Origin: Liolophura sinensis
Taxonomy: Eukaryota > Mollusca > Polyplacophora > Chitonida > Chitonidae
Length of the DNA stretch: 64,000 nt
Reading direction: 5' to 3'
Assembly: GCF_032854445.1 (NCBI RefSeq)
Contig: NC_088298.1
Span: 4,894,160-4,958,159 of the forward strand
Shown: positions 46,850 to 57,107 of the stretch, one piece after another
Layout: each line of letters begins with the position of its first letter
Position numbering within the stretch: the first letter of the stretch is position 1
Notes under the pieces: generated by a model
Databases searched by the model: none
Told to the model about the DNA's origin: nothing
What the model saw: only the letters and a program-made list of their open reading frames with translations
Position numbers and translations under genes: made by a program

Positions 46850-47089
46850 TCAATCATTGTCAATTTTCAGAGGTGGTTCTATCACATTTGTTACACTTAT
46901 TTCATTCACCTTGTCCAACAGTTCCAGTACAACGGACATTATATCATCTTCAAGGTCCTTGTCAAGTTTGTTCTCACCTATACAAGCCATTTTCTGTTTT
47001 ATTAATTCCAATTTACTTAGTTTGTCTACACCATCACTGATCTTCAAGAATCGGTATCTGAGGTACATCTGATGCTTTACTGATGACAC
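46850..47089 (-). CDS. candidate coding exon, helical, unknown gene
   Basis: On the minus strand a good acceptor TTTGTCTCTCCACAG ends at 47090, and the frame from 47089 runs 79 codons to TGA. The product is charged and amphipathic, with stretches such as KISDGVDKLSKLELIKQKM and DIMSVVLELLDKVNEISVT. The LELLDKVNEISVT part has a weak likeness to the helical TFIIS N-terminal/LW fold; that is only a hypothesis. Being a terminal exon, it would need upstream exons above 47090 on the minus strand, which I could not find. Confidence 0.35.
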   Translation of the reverse strand: MSSVKHQMYLRYRFLKISDGVDKLSKLELIKQKMACIGENKLDKDLEDDIMSVVLELLDKVNEISVTNVIEPPLKIDND

Positions 47090-47195
47090 CTGTGGAGAGA
47101 CAAATACAGACGTTCAGCTGGACAGTCAACGTGACGTCACGCTGCCAGCATGGATGAGCGAGCTACAGCGGACATCCAAAGCTACATGTACTCTG
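47085..47195 (+). repeat. triplicated segment, copy 2
   Basis: ACCTGTGGAGAGACAAATACAGACGTTCAGCTGGACAGTCAACGTGAC and CAGCATGGATGAGCGAGCTACAGCGGACATCCAAAGC match copies at 46346 and 47660. Confidence 0.85.
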
Positions 47196-47639
47196 TCAGT
47201 TTTCACTCTTTATATACGCGGATTGCACAGAAGCGTTCCACACCGCCATGTTTAAATATCTACTTCGTCTATCCGTGACTTGGCTGTGGGCCAGTCATTG
47301 GCATACAGAATACCATTTTCGTGGAACGAATTATAACAAACCGCTTAAAACAATAAACACGATTTCTATTACCTTGATTTCTGTAAACATGATTTCTATT
47401 GTATTCGAATTACGTAAATGAAATGGTTAGCTATCTCAGGTACCTGAACAAGAGAAAGCCACGAATCATATCCTTAGCAGAAGTCCGTTACAACAAGAAT
47501 TATGCAATGCGTTTCGACTGCTTACACGCAGCGGAGTATCCGATAGTGATGTAATACAATTATACTGTCAACTAGCGTGACATCTGCGGTAATGATCATG
47601 CAGAAAATTACTTTGATTGCTTATGATACGACTGGCATG

Positions 47640-47990
47640 TACAGTGACAAAGGACTTTAGCTGTGGGTGAGAGATATACAGAGGTTCAGCTGGACAGTCA
47701 ACGTGACTTCACGGCGGCAGCATGGATGAGTGCGCTACAGCGAACATCCAAAGCTACCCTCGCACCTTCGTATCCAACGGTTGCGCTGACTAGCTAAGCA
47801 CTCTTACACCTACATACAGAATTATGTAAGAAAACATTAGAAATCACACAAATACATATATGTATATACCTTATATACTTTAACATGTTAATGTCTCACA
47901 TAGGCGACTAGCTACGAGCTGTGGCGACTGTGAAACTATGCATGCGTCTGTGGTCGATTTACGGAGATTCCCACATAGACGCTGGAATTG
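47640..47990 (+). repeat. triplicated segment, copy 3
   Basis: It matches copy 1 over the GTTCAGCTGGACAGTCAACGTGACTTCACG block and again over AGAAATCACACAAATACATATATGTATATACC and CTAGCTACGAGCTGTGGCGACTGTGAAACTATGCATGCGTCTGTGGTCGATTTACGGAGATTCCCACAT (compare 46491-46634). The offset is about 1310-1345 bases, so a segment over 300 bases long was duplicated. Confidence 0.85.
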
Positions 47991-48190
47991 TGAAACCAAC
48001 TCTGAGGGCCGTCCTTTGTCCACCGAAAGATACAAGTTTAGTTTTTACAGCTGTGGTTAATTTTTTTTATGTAGGATCCACAGATTTTATGCCACCTTAT
48101 TCCGGCAATAGGTCTCTATGGATTGACCATTGTTGATTAGAACAGCCTAAATCCCTGAAACACATCTTATTGCCTTGGCGCAAATCCTTC

Positions 48191-48350
48191 CAGGGAATGG
48201 AGTCGCTATGTGAACTACGTTATGTATGTGAAATACGTTTGTACGTAATGACTGGGCAAGAGTCTGTATCAGGGAATGGAGTCGCCATGTGAACTAAGTT
48301 ATGTATGTGAAATACGTTTGTACGTAATGACTGGGCATGAGTCTGTATCA
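48191..48350. repeat. 79-bp tandem duplication
   Basis: CAGGGAATGGAGTCGC(T/C)ATGTGAACTA through GACTGGGCA(A/T)GAGTCTGTAT occurs at 48191 and 48270 with only a few differences, so it is recent. Confidence 0.92.
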
Positions 48351-48694
48351 GGAAATCTGCTTCCCTTTTACATCTTTTCTGCAGATATACATTTGCCAAA
48401 AATTAGACATTTGCCTAATTGCCAAAAATTGTAACCATGCATCGAGTGGAAATATTGCTCGGTCGAGACGCATACAAGTTTACTTAGTACACGCATATTT
48501 GTCTTACAAACAAACGAGATGTGAGAATTGGAATTCGACACTCAATTACATGAGAAACGATTACGCGTTGAGGATACAGCCACTTGTACATATATGTATA
48601 CATTCATTTAAGTTTCTTTCGAATTTGTTGTTGTTGCTGTATCTTGTTAATTTTAAGGCTTCGTAAGGTACCAAATACTAAAAAAAATATTCTG

Positions 48695-48765
48695 TTAATT
48701 TTAACAGAAAGTCTGTTGTCTGAGTGATACTAAAATATATTCTGCCATTGCAGCACGTTGTTGTG
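48695..48765 (+). repeat. dispersed repeat family C, copy 3
   Basis: CTGTTAATTTTAACAGAAAGTCTGTTGTCTGAGTGATACTAAAATATATTCTGCCATTGCAGCA aligns closely with 9775-9838. Confidence 0.75.
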
Positions 48766-48779
48766 TTAAATACAAGACA

Positions 48780-48990
48780 CAAGACACGAGTTCAAACCCT
48801 GCCTTGGAAAGAGAATTTGTACATTTCCTGATTCCATGGACGTTTTTGCAGTTTCACGTTGGTTGATGACCACTTGTCTCACACCAATATAGTACGCACA
48901 TTCGTACGTCACTTGTCTCAAAGTTCGTCAGTAACTTAGTAAACATAATCTTGAATCGTGCCTTAAGCAATAATCAAATAAATTAACATA
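48780..48990 (+). mobile_element. tRNA-derived SINE, group D, 5' truncated
   Basis: Box B ACGAGTTCAAACCCTGCCTTGG starts it, then TTTCACGTTGGTTGATGACCACTTGTCTCACACCAATATAG, GTACGTCACTTGTC and a tail CTTGAATCGTGCCTTAAGCAATAATCAAATAAAT. The middle matches 50345-50405. Confidence 0.6.
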
Positions 48991-49543
48991 TACATGTACA
49001 TTGTACAGTGTAAAAACTGCTAACGTTTAACATGTTTAAGATATGTTTATTTCCTATATGTGTTTGTTTCCTAAATACATGGATAAATGTATGCAGTATT
49101 TTGCAAATACTTACATTTATAGTATAAATGCATTGATATATGTTGTAAATTGGATGGGTTTATGGCATAAAGTGAGTGATTTAATGTTTCAGTGCACAGG
49201 CTCAACATTATAAAGCTGCCTAAAGCACGTTTATTATCTGTTGCAAGGAGATGTTACATCTGGCTTTTTTTTAGTGTATTAGTTATCTCCTTGTATAATG
49301 CTGCATCACTGGAATGTCATACTGGGGTCACCAGACACGCCTCACCGTGACGGTACATTACTTATCGAATAAAATAACAGCAGAACCCGCCTTGGATTTG
49401 AAGTCCGATATTTCGAATAAGAGGCAGTCGCCTAAATGCAACACGACCCTCTCACTGCGGTCGAAGTTGTTTCCCTCATAATCTGTACTAAAGTGTCAAG
49501 GTTTTTCTTTTAATTCATCGTTTGTTGCAGAGGATCTAGATAT

Positions 49544-49972
49544 TTACGATGTTACCATGACAACGTAAAACACAGGTGCGAATCTGGTATTACTGCGAGC
49601 AAATGAATTCCCAGAGCTCAGCACATAAGAATAAAGTTTGCCAGCGGGGTCGGCGTCTTTCACGATACAGAGCTTCATCAGTGCGCGTGCAATCTCCAGG
49701 CCATGTATGTGAGCGCAGCTCGCGTACCCCTTACAGAGTACTCGTTCACTGTCAACATCAGACCAGCTTGGAGCATGTGAGACGCATGTGGGCATGTTGT
49801 TTAAACTTAGCCTCATCACTTGTCCCGTCTCTCGGACTGACACCACTTCCTGCCTCATCACCTTGACACCAGTGACCTCGGCGATGTTTAAAATTTCTGT
49901 ACAAAATTTATAAGTGGTGGTAGCGATGTAAAGCGAAAGATTGAGAGCGACGTATGCGCTGTAAGGAGTCAA
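49544..49972 (-). other. 142-codon open frame of unknown status
   Basis: The longest non-tandem open frame in the second half. Its first ~28 codons fall in dispersed repeat F, and the rest shows no recognised domain. Codon composition is unremarkable. Probably chance or an old element remnant. Confidence 0.25.
49890..49968 (+). repeat. dispersed repeat family F, copy 2
   Basis: TCTGTACAAAATTTATAAGTGGTGGTAGCGATGTAAAGCGAAAGATTGAGAGCGACGTATGCGCTGTAAGGAG aligns with 13977-14050. Confidence 0.7.
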
Positions 49973-50019
49973 TTTTTAATGCCTTCGCAAGGCACCAGAG
50001 TTGCAACTCAAATTGTTGT

Positions 50020-50160
50020 TAGCTTAACTCAGTGAGTAAGATGTTCCAATCGTAATCTAGAGGCACAATCCAGGTTCATTCCTGGCCTTGGAATTTATTT
50101 ATTTATTTATTTGATTGATGTTTCCCCGGCCTTGGAAAGGAATTCAGTTAGGTCAGTTCT
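50020..50160 (+). mobile_element. tRNA-headed SINE group D fragment
   Basis: CTTAACTCAGTGAGTAAGATG (box A) and CCAGGTTCATTCCTGGCCTTGG (box B), then a reversed SINE A tail (TTTATTTATTTATTTGATTGATG) inserted at 50091, after which CGGCCTTGGAA resumes the interrupted sequence. Confidence 0.6.
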
Positions 50161-50194
50161 TAAATGACTTCTCAGAGTACCAGAATCACAACTT

Positions 50195-50540
50195 GAAGTG
50201 AATTCATTGAGTACGATGTTCCTGTCCTAATCTGGAGACGCACGAGCTGAAGGTTCAATCCCGACCAGGGGAAGGAAGTTTTTTCACATTTCCCGCTCTC
50301 TTTGTTCATATAAGCCAGCCGACAACTCTCTCATATGGACAATGGTGTAGTTTTACTTTCGTTGATGATCACACCCATATTGTGTGCATATCTGCACGTC
50401 ACATGTGGCTTCTGTAACGTCTCAGAGGTCGGTGGTTTATCCCGGTGCCTTCGGTTTCCTCCACAGATGTATAAAATTGACCGTTTTCGTGTATATAAGT
50501 AGAAAACCCGAGAATGACATTAAACAAGAATTAGTGAATC
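50195..50540 (+). mobile_element. tRNA-headed SINE group D, near full length
   Basis: GAGTACGATGTTCCTGTCCTAATCTGG (box A region) and TGAAGGTTCAATCCCGACC (box B), then CACATTTCCCGCTCT, CGTTGATGATCACACCCATATTGTG, CACGTCACATGTGGC, and GGTTTCCTCCACAGATGTATAAAATTGACC. The tail region GAGAATGACATTAAACAAG ends it. Confidence 0.65.
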
Positions 50541-50584
50541 AATACAGTTGGTTCAACATGATGACGACACAACATTTTGAGTTT

Positions 50585-50730
50585 TTCTAGACCAGTGACA
50601 CGCAGCAACCCGCGGATGGTCGAGGGTTTACCCAAGGCTCTGCGGGGTTTCTTTACACTGCAATACTGACCGCCCTTGTACAAGTAAAATATTCTTGAGT
50701 ACGGCGTAAAACACTGACAACAGCGGTGGC
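50585..50730 (+). mobile_element. SINE group A, 3' part
   Basis: CCCGCGGATGGTCGAGGGTTTACCCAAGGCTCTGCGGGG, then CTGACCGCCCTTGTACAAGTAAAATATTCTTGAGTACGGCGTAAAACACTGAC. The (AAAT)n is lost. Confidence 0.75.
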
Positions 50731-50984
50731 CAGCGTTGTAGTGTGAAGAAACTCCGCTTTATCTCTTTAACCTAATTTCCATACATTATATTTACATTTC
50801 CCCGCATTTTCTCCATGAGGCGCGCATATATGCATGTCAAATGCGGGAAAGTTCATCTATAAGTTGCCAAACGTCGGTGGTTTACGCAGTGCCAAAAATT
50901 GCAGTTGTTGAATCCCGAACCGAACGAATAAATTTCAATATAAAATGAATGAAGTGGGCACAAAAATTAGATGGTCAGGAGTTT

Positions 50985-53285
50985 GAATGTATGTATGTCC
51001 ACTCGTGCGTCCTGTATGTCCATATATGCGTCAAGTATGTCCACACGTGGGTCAAGTACGTTCACACGTGCGTCATGTATGTCCACTCGTGCGTCATGTA
51101 TGTCCACACATGCGTCAAGTATGTCCACACGTGGGTCAAGTACGTTCACACGTGCGTCATGTATGTCCACTCGTGCGTCATGTATGTCCATATATGCGTC
51201 AAGTATGTCCACACGTGGGTCAAGTACGTTCACACGTGCGTCATGTATGTCCACTCGTGCGTCATGTATGTCCACACATGCGTCAAGTATGTCCACACGT
51301 GCGTCAAGTATGTTCACAAGTGCGTCATGTATGTCCACTCGTGCGTCATGTATATCCACACATGCGTCAAGTATGTCCATACATGCGTCAAGTATGTCCA
51401 CACGTGTCAAGTATGTTCACATGTACGCCATGTATATCAATAAGTCCATATGTACGCCATGTATGTCCACATGTACGCCATGTATGTCCATATGTACGCC
51501 AGGTATGTCCACACGTGCGCCATGTATGTCCACACGTGCGTCATGCATGTCCACACGTGCGTCCTGTATGTTCACACGGGCATTATACACATGTCTACAC
51601 ATGCGTCGTATAGTTCCACACGTGCGTCAAGTATGTCCACACGTGCGTCATGTATGTCTACACGTGCGGTCCATATGTACGCCATGTATGTTCATATATA
51701 CGCCAGGTATGTCCATATGTACGCCAGGTATGTCCACACGTGCGTCATGTATGTCCACTTGTGCGCCATGTATGTCTACATGTACGCCATGTATATCAAT
51801 AAGTCCATATGTACGCCATGTATGTTCATATGTACGCCAGGTATGTCCATATGTACGCCAGGTATGTCCACACGTGCGTCATGTATGTTCACATGTACGC
51901 CAGGTATGTCCACACGTGCGTCATGTATGTCCATATGTACGCCATGTATACCCACTCGTGCGTCATGTATGTTCACACGTACGCCTTGTATATCAATAAG
52001 TCCATATATACGCCATGTATGTCCATATGTACGCCAGGTATGTCCATACGTGCGCCATGTATGTCCACACGTGCGTCATGTATGTCCACTCGTGCTTCAT
52101 GTATGTTCACATGTACGCCATGTATATCCAATCGTGCCTCATGTATGTTCACACGTACACCTTGTATATTAATAAGTCTATATGTACGTCATGTATGTCC
52201 ATATGTACTCCAGGTATTTCCACACGTGCGTCATGTATATCCATACGTGCGTCATGTATGTTCACATGTACGCCATGTATATCAACAAGTCCATATGTAC
52301 GCCAGGTATTTCCACACGTGCGTCATGTATATCCATACGTGCGTCATGTATGTTCACATGTACGCCATGTATATCAATAAGTCCATATGTACGCCATGTA
52401 TGTCCACACGTGTGTCATGTATGTCCACATGTGCGTCATGTATGTCCACACGTGCGCCATGTATGTCCACTCGTGCGCCATATATGTCCATATGTACGCC
52501 AGGTATATCCACACGTGCGCCATGTATGTCCATATGTGCGTCATGTATGTCCACTCGTGCGTCATGTATGTTCACATGTACGCCATGTATACCCACTCGT
52601 GCGTCATGTATGTTCACATGTACGCCTTGTATATCAATAAGTCCATATGTGCGCCATGTATGTTCATATGTACGTCATGTATGTCCACACGGGCGCCATG
52701 TAAGTCCATGTGTACGCCAGATATTTCCACAGGTGCGCCATGTATGTCCACACGTGCGTCATGTATGTTTACATATACGCCATGTATATCAATAACTTTA
52801 TATGTACGCCATATATGCCCACGTGTGCGCCAAGAATATCCACACGTACAACATGTACGTCCATAGGTGCGTCATGTATGTTCACATGTACGCCATGTTT
52901 ATCAATAAGTCCATATGTACGCCACGTATGTCCATATTTACGCCAGGTATGTCCATATGTACGCCAGGTATGTCCACACGTGCGCCATGTATGTCCATAT
53001 GTGCGTCATGTATGTCAACACGTGCGCCATGTATATCCACACGAGCGTCATGTATGTCAACGCGTGCGTCATGCATGTCTACACATGCGTCGGGTATGTC
53101 CACACGTGCGTCATGTATGTCCACACGTGCGTCATGTATGTCTACACATGTACGCCATGTATATCCACTCGTGCGTCATGTATGTCCACACGTACGCCAT
53201 GTATATCAATAAGTCCATATGTACGCCATGTCGCCCACATGTACGCCATGTATGTCCACATGCACGCCAGGCAGAGCCCGGCCAA
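50985..53285. repeat. 21-bp minisatellite, ~105 copies, CACGTG-rich
   Basis: Unit TATGTCCACACGTGCGTCATG with regular variants (CCACTCGTGCG, CCATATGTACGCC, TTCACATGTACGCC). A longer marker, TATATCAATAAGTCCATATGTACG or a variant, recurs about ten times (51430, 51785, 51990, 52165, 52275, 52370, 52635, 52785, 52898, 53203), showing higher-order structure. Since 21 is a multiple of three, several frames stay open (up to 342 codons on +), each reading as a 7-residue repeat such as MSTRASC. Copies begin and end without promoter or splice context. SINE A-like residues (CCAGGCAGAGCCCGGCC) follow at 53264. Confidence 0.96.
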
Positions 53286-53289
53286 CGTA

Positions 53290-54295
53290 TGAACTGACAT
53301 GGTGGAAGCGGTACTGGAAATTTCCTTGTATTTTCTCAGTAGATTTGAATACTTCTCTTTGCATGACTCCTAATTTTTTTTTATTGTGTATACATTCTTA
53401 GTTTTTTGGTGGTTTGTTTGGAACGTTGTTTTGGAAATTGACCTTGCGATTGTTGACCCGGAACGTCGACTATGGTTGACCGCTGCTGTATAATTCTCTG
53501 TTGGACGTTTAGATGGTAAAAGTCATTACCATAAACATCCTCCACATCATAATCATCAGCATTAGCCTGGATAGTTAGAATAAAACCCTATCTGAGCTAA
53601 ACTGACTAGAGGCCAAATTTCCATTTGATAACTATCACAGTCGGTAGTGCTCCGGTTTTACTCTCTCTACCCTGTAATATTTTTTATATATTTTTTCCAT
53701 CCTCAGAGTGTGTGTATTGCAGATATCCCCGTACCTGCATTGTTGTAGCAAGTGTTTGGCAGACTGTACGATGAAAAAAAAGATACAAGAAAAGAAGAGA
53801 TTTAGTAGAAAAAAAAAGAAGTTAAGAAAAGGTTCATCATCGGAGACAGTCGTGTTATGAAGGTCACCAAATGCCCGACGGATAGCGACTTGCATAATGA
53901 AATGTTGGCCTGTACAACTATAGATCTAAACATAACAGTCTTCTTACGTGCACAGTACATGCACTTCGTTTGAACCTAGAATTGTACCCGTGGTAACCCT
54001 ACGTTAATCGTCTACTGTAGGTCTCCGGGACAGCGTTGAAGTGTAATGACTATCCAATGACCAATCTTTTCTTTTATACAGCGAAATGGAAAATCAAAGA
54101 ACCAAGCTCCCCCCCCCCCCCCCCCCCCCAACTTTTGTGTCTTTTTTTTTTTTAGTTCTCTTGACATTGTACTCATGATGACTGAATAAAAGATAACATG
54201 CCTGGATGAACGATGTGACAGAATCAGTCGGTGAATGGTAAGCGGCGGCACGAAAGACAGCCTCGGTCGTTGCGTGTCAGATGTGCATTAGCAGC
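53290..54295. other. intergenic, no gene seen
   Basis: T- and A-rich runs at 53370-53410 and 53768-53830, and a C-run of 21 at 54109-54129. Confidence 0.45.
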
Positions 54296-54299
54296 CGAA

Positions 54300-54830
54300 A
54301 TTACGGGAGATCCCGGCGTGCAATAGTGTCATGTCGTCTGCTACAGGATTCCGCCAAGTGGCCGTCACTAAGGACAAATCTTTTGAAGAGGAACTGTAGT
54401 CTATTGAACCCCAGAGCGAAGGTGATCTCGAAGATATAACGAAGGACATCGTAGACGAATCGATTTTCGATACTTACCAGATGCATCTCGTGAGTGTGAA
54501 CGGATGATGGGGTGCATGATAATGGCAGAAACCCATCAGGTGTTGAGCCATCAGACGCTGAGAGATAACTCGACGGCAATTAAAAGTTCTCGATTCAATT
54601 GTACTTGATCGATTGCCCCGGCGATTGTCATTTTCATCTCGCGGCCCTGAATCTGGTCCATCACGGCACAATGCTTTGCTCTCGAATGTGTAGCATGATT
54701 CTACAAAACTCACGATCTCTATTAATCGACAATGCACAAGGCCATCATCAGATAATTTATTGATCTGCCAGTAGGCAGATAGAAAACGACAATTGTTACC
54801 CTTTTCTATTAGATCCAAGACATACACTGG
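54300..54830 (-). other. possible minus-strand exon or 5' UTR
   Basis: Balanced-GC island in AT-rich DNA. On the minus strand a consensus donor CATCTG|GTAAGTATC falls near 54480, preceded by two overlapping open frames (118 and about 34 codons), of which only the longer begins with ATG. No domain is recognised, so the frame cannot be chosen. Confidence 0.25.
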
Positions 54831-55084
54831 AATGATAATTTAACTGAGAAGCTATTCAAAAATCATCCATACTCTCGTCTGGGAATACTTGTCGGTCAAA
54901 GGTAAAAAGGGTGTTTGAAAACAAAACGGAAGTCCTTGTAATTTTTGTTGCATCGTATTCAGGAATATCTGAATTAAACAAGTCATAGACTGGAAGAATT
55001 ATGTAACGGAAATCAGAAACTAGTTATTTTCACGTTCTGCAACGGATAAGAATCCAACATTTTCTGAAGTTTTTAAATACCGGT

Positions 55085-55320
55085 AACGGACTTTATGACG
55101 CAAAGTTCAAGTCAACCGAGCTCCTGCTTGGTTTGCAAAGGCTTGCATTTCGAAACCTCAGAAATGGTTCAAGCCCGGTTTTGGATTTCAGTGCTCAATG
55201 AATATCGGTGACACTCGTGTGGCCGTTTGCGTAATCTAACGCTGGTTAAAAACCATTGCTCTTCCTCATTATATATGGTGTGTATATCTGCACGTTACCC
55301 GTGGAAAAAATAAATACTTG
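55085..55320 (+). mobile_element. tRNA-headed SINE group D fragment
   Basis: Box B AATGGTTCAAGCCCGG; then CTAACGCTGGTTAAAAACCATTGC, ATTATATATGGTGTGTATATCTGCACGTTACCCGTGG match the group D body (compare 50380-50408). Confidence 0.5.
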
Positions 55321-55382
55321 AAAAAGGAGAAGCTGCTCAGCTTCCTTACTTGCATGCGACCTCGAACAATCAACGTTTCGTT

Positions 55383-55715
55383 GCGTCGTTTTGTGTACGA
55401 CGAATGACGAGTCCATTTCTGATGGTTCCTTGCCTCGTCACTTGTAATTTTGTGTATGGCGAATCAGGAATCCATTTCCTGATGATTCCTTGCCTCGTCA
55501 CTTGTCATTTTGTGTGCGACAAATAATGAGGCCATTTCTGATGGTTTGTTGCCTCGTCACTTGTCATTTTGTGTGCGACGAATCACGAGTCCATTGTTGA
55601 TGGTTGGTTGCCTCGTCACTTGTTTTTTTTTGTGTGCGGCGAATCAGGAATCCATTTCTGATGGTTCCTTGTCTGGCCAGTTATCATTTTGTGTGCGACG
55701 AATCACGAAGTATCA
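55383..55715. repeat. ~60-bp tandem repeat, ~5.5 copies
   Basis: CATTTTGTGTGCGACGAATCACGAGTCCATTTCTGATGGTTCCTTGCCTCGTCACTTGT, recurring near 55389, 55449, 55508, 55568, 55629 and 55687. Confidence 0.92.
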
Positions 55716-55794
55716 CAAGTACCTTCTGATTTATTGATTTGATTGGTGTTTTGGGCTGTACTCAACAAGCGCCTTGTGATTTATCTATTTGACT

Positions 55795-56145
55795 GAGTGA
55801 GTGAGTGAGTGCATGGGGTTTAACGCCATATTTAACAATTTTTCAGTTATATGACGACGAAGGAGTGCATGTGATGTCCCTCTTTGTTGCAGAACGAATT
55901 TCCACCGCCTTTTTATCTAGTGCTGCTTCGCTGAGATGACTTACAGAAGGCAAGTCAGCCGCCCACCCGAGTCATTATACCGATACGGGTCATCCAGCCG
56001 TTGCACTATTATCTTAATGCTGAACGCCAAGCGAGGAAGCTACAACTTTCTATTTTAAGGCCTTAGGTGTGACATGATTAAGCTTGAATCTACTGCCTCC
56101 CGAAGCGAACACTCTACCAACTATGCTAGTGGAGCCGGTTGTTTA
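55795..56145 (-). mobile_element. SINE group B, reverse, near full length
   Basis: The reversed tail (GGGGTTTAACGCCATATTTAACAATTTTTCAGTTATATGACGACGA) starts it. The body CATCCAGCCGTTGCACTATT and GCTGAACGCCAAGCGAGGAAGC follows, then the reversed tRNA head ending CTCTACCAACTATGCTAGTGG. It ends against a SINE A tail. Confidence 0.8.
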
Positions 56146-56149
56146 TTTA

Positions 56150-56705
56150 TCTGAATGGTATTTTACGCTGTACTCAGCAAGCACCATGTGATTTATTTAT
56201 TTATTTGAACGGTATTTTACGCTGTACTCAGCCATCACCATGTGATTTATTTATTTGACTGATGATTTGCACCGTGCTCAATAAGTACCTGGTGATTTAT
56301 TTATTTGAATGGTATTTTGCGATGTTCTCAACAAGTACCTTGTGATTTATTTATTTATTTGCATGTTTTACGCTGTTCTCAACAAGTACCTTGTGATTTA
56401 TTTATCTGAATGGTATTTTCGCTGTACTCAGCAAGCACCATGTGATTTATTTATTTATTTGCATGGTTTACGCTGTACTCAGCAAGCACCATGTGATTTA
56501 TTTATTTGACTGATGATTTGCACCGTGCTATAGAAGTACCTTGTGATTTATTTATTTATTTGCATGTTTTACGCTGTACTCAGCAAGCACCATGTGATTT
56601 ATTTATTTATTTGCATGGTTTACGCTGTACTCAGCAAGCACCATGTGATTTATTTATTTGAATGATGTTTTACGCTGTACTCAGTAAGTACCTTGTGATA
56701 TGCCT
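56150..56705 (-). repeat. ~58-bp array built from the SINE A tail
   Basis: About ten copies of TGTGATTTATTTATTTGAATGGTATTTTACGCTGTACTCAGCAAGCACCA. The ATTTATTTG...GGTATTTTACGCTGTACTCA part is the reversed 3' end of SINE A (GAGTACGGCGTAAAACACC...AAATAAAT). Copies differ in ATTT number and a few bases. Confidence 0.88.
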
Positions 56706-56844
56706 TGTTTTCCTAGGCTCTGTCAGGTTTCCTTCACCCATAAGTAAAGTGATTGAGTTATTGAATAATTGGTGTTTTAACACCGCCCTTTGTCCATATA
56801 TCTGAGTAGTTTTGGGCGCGATGAAAATCACCAATGAAATGAAA

Positions 56845-57000
56845 TTTATTTGTTTATTTATTTGATTTTTGGTTACGTGATACTGAAGCATATTTCTTTT
56901 CCACAACGGCGGCCAGCATTATAGTGCGAAGAAACGGGACAGATCCGGAGACTGAGAGGAAGCCAGACTTGAACTCATATCGACTGCAGAAATGAAAGAA
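56845..57000 (-). mobile_element. SINE group A, reverse, partial
   Basis: TTTATTTGTTTATTTATTTGATTTTTGGTTACGTGATACTGAAGCATATTTC, CGGCGGCCAGCATTATAGTGCGAAGAAACGGGAC and GAGAGGAAGCCAGACTTGAACTC. Confidence 0.8.
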
Positions 57001-57107
57001 GTAGCGCTGAACTTCAACGAACGTTGGACGTTGCCCACCCCTTCTTGTCACCCGGGCATTAAAAGTGGACGTATGTACCTTACCGCTGATCAGTTCAAAT
57101 ATGGTGC

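Noticed and set aside
50971-51999. 342-codon open frame and its overlapping neighbours
   Set aside because: It lies wholly in the 21-bp array. The unit is seven codons, so open frames follow automatically in several frames at once.
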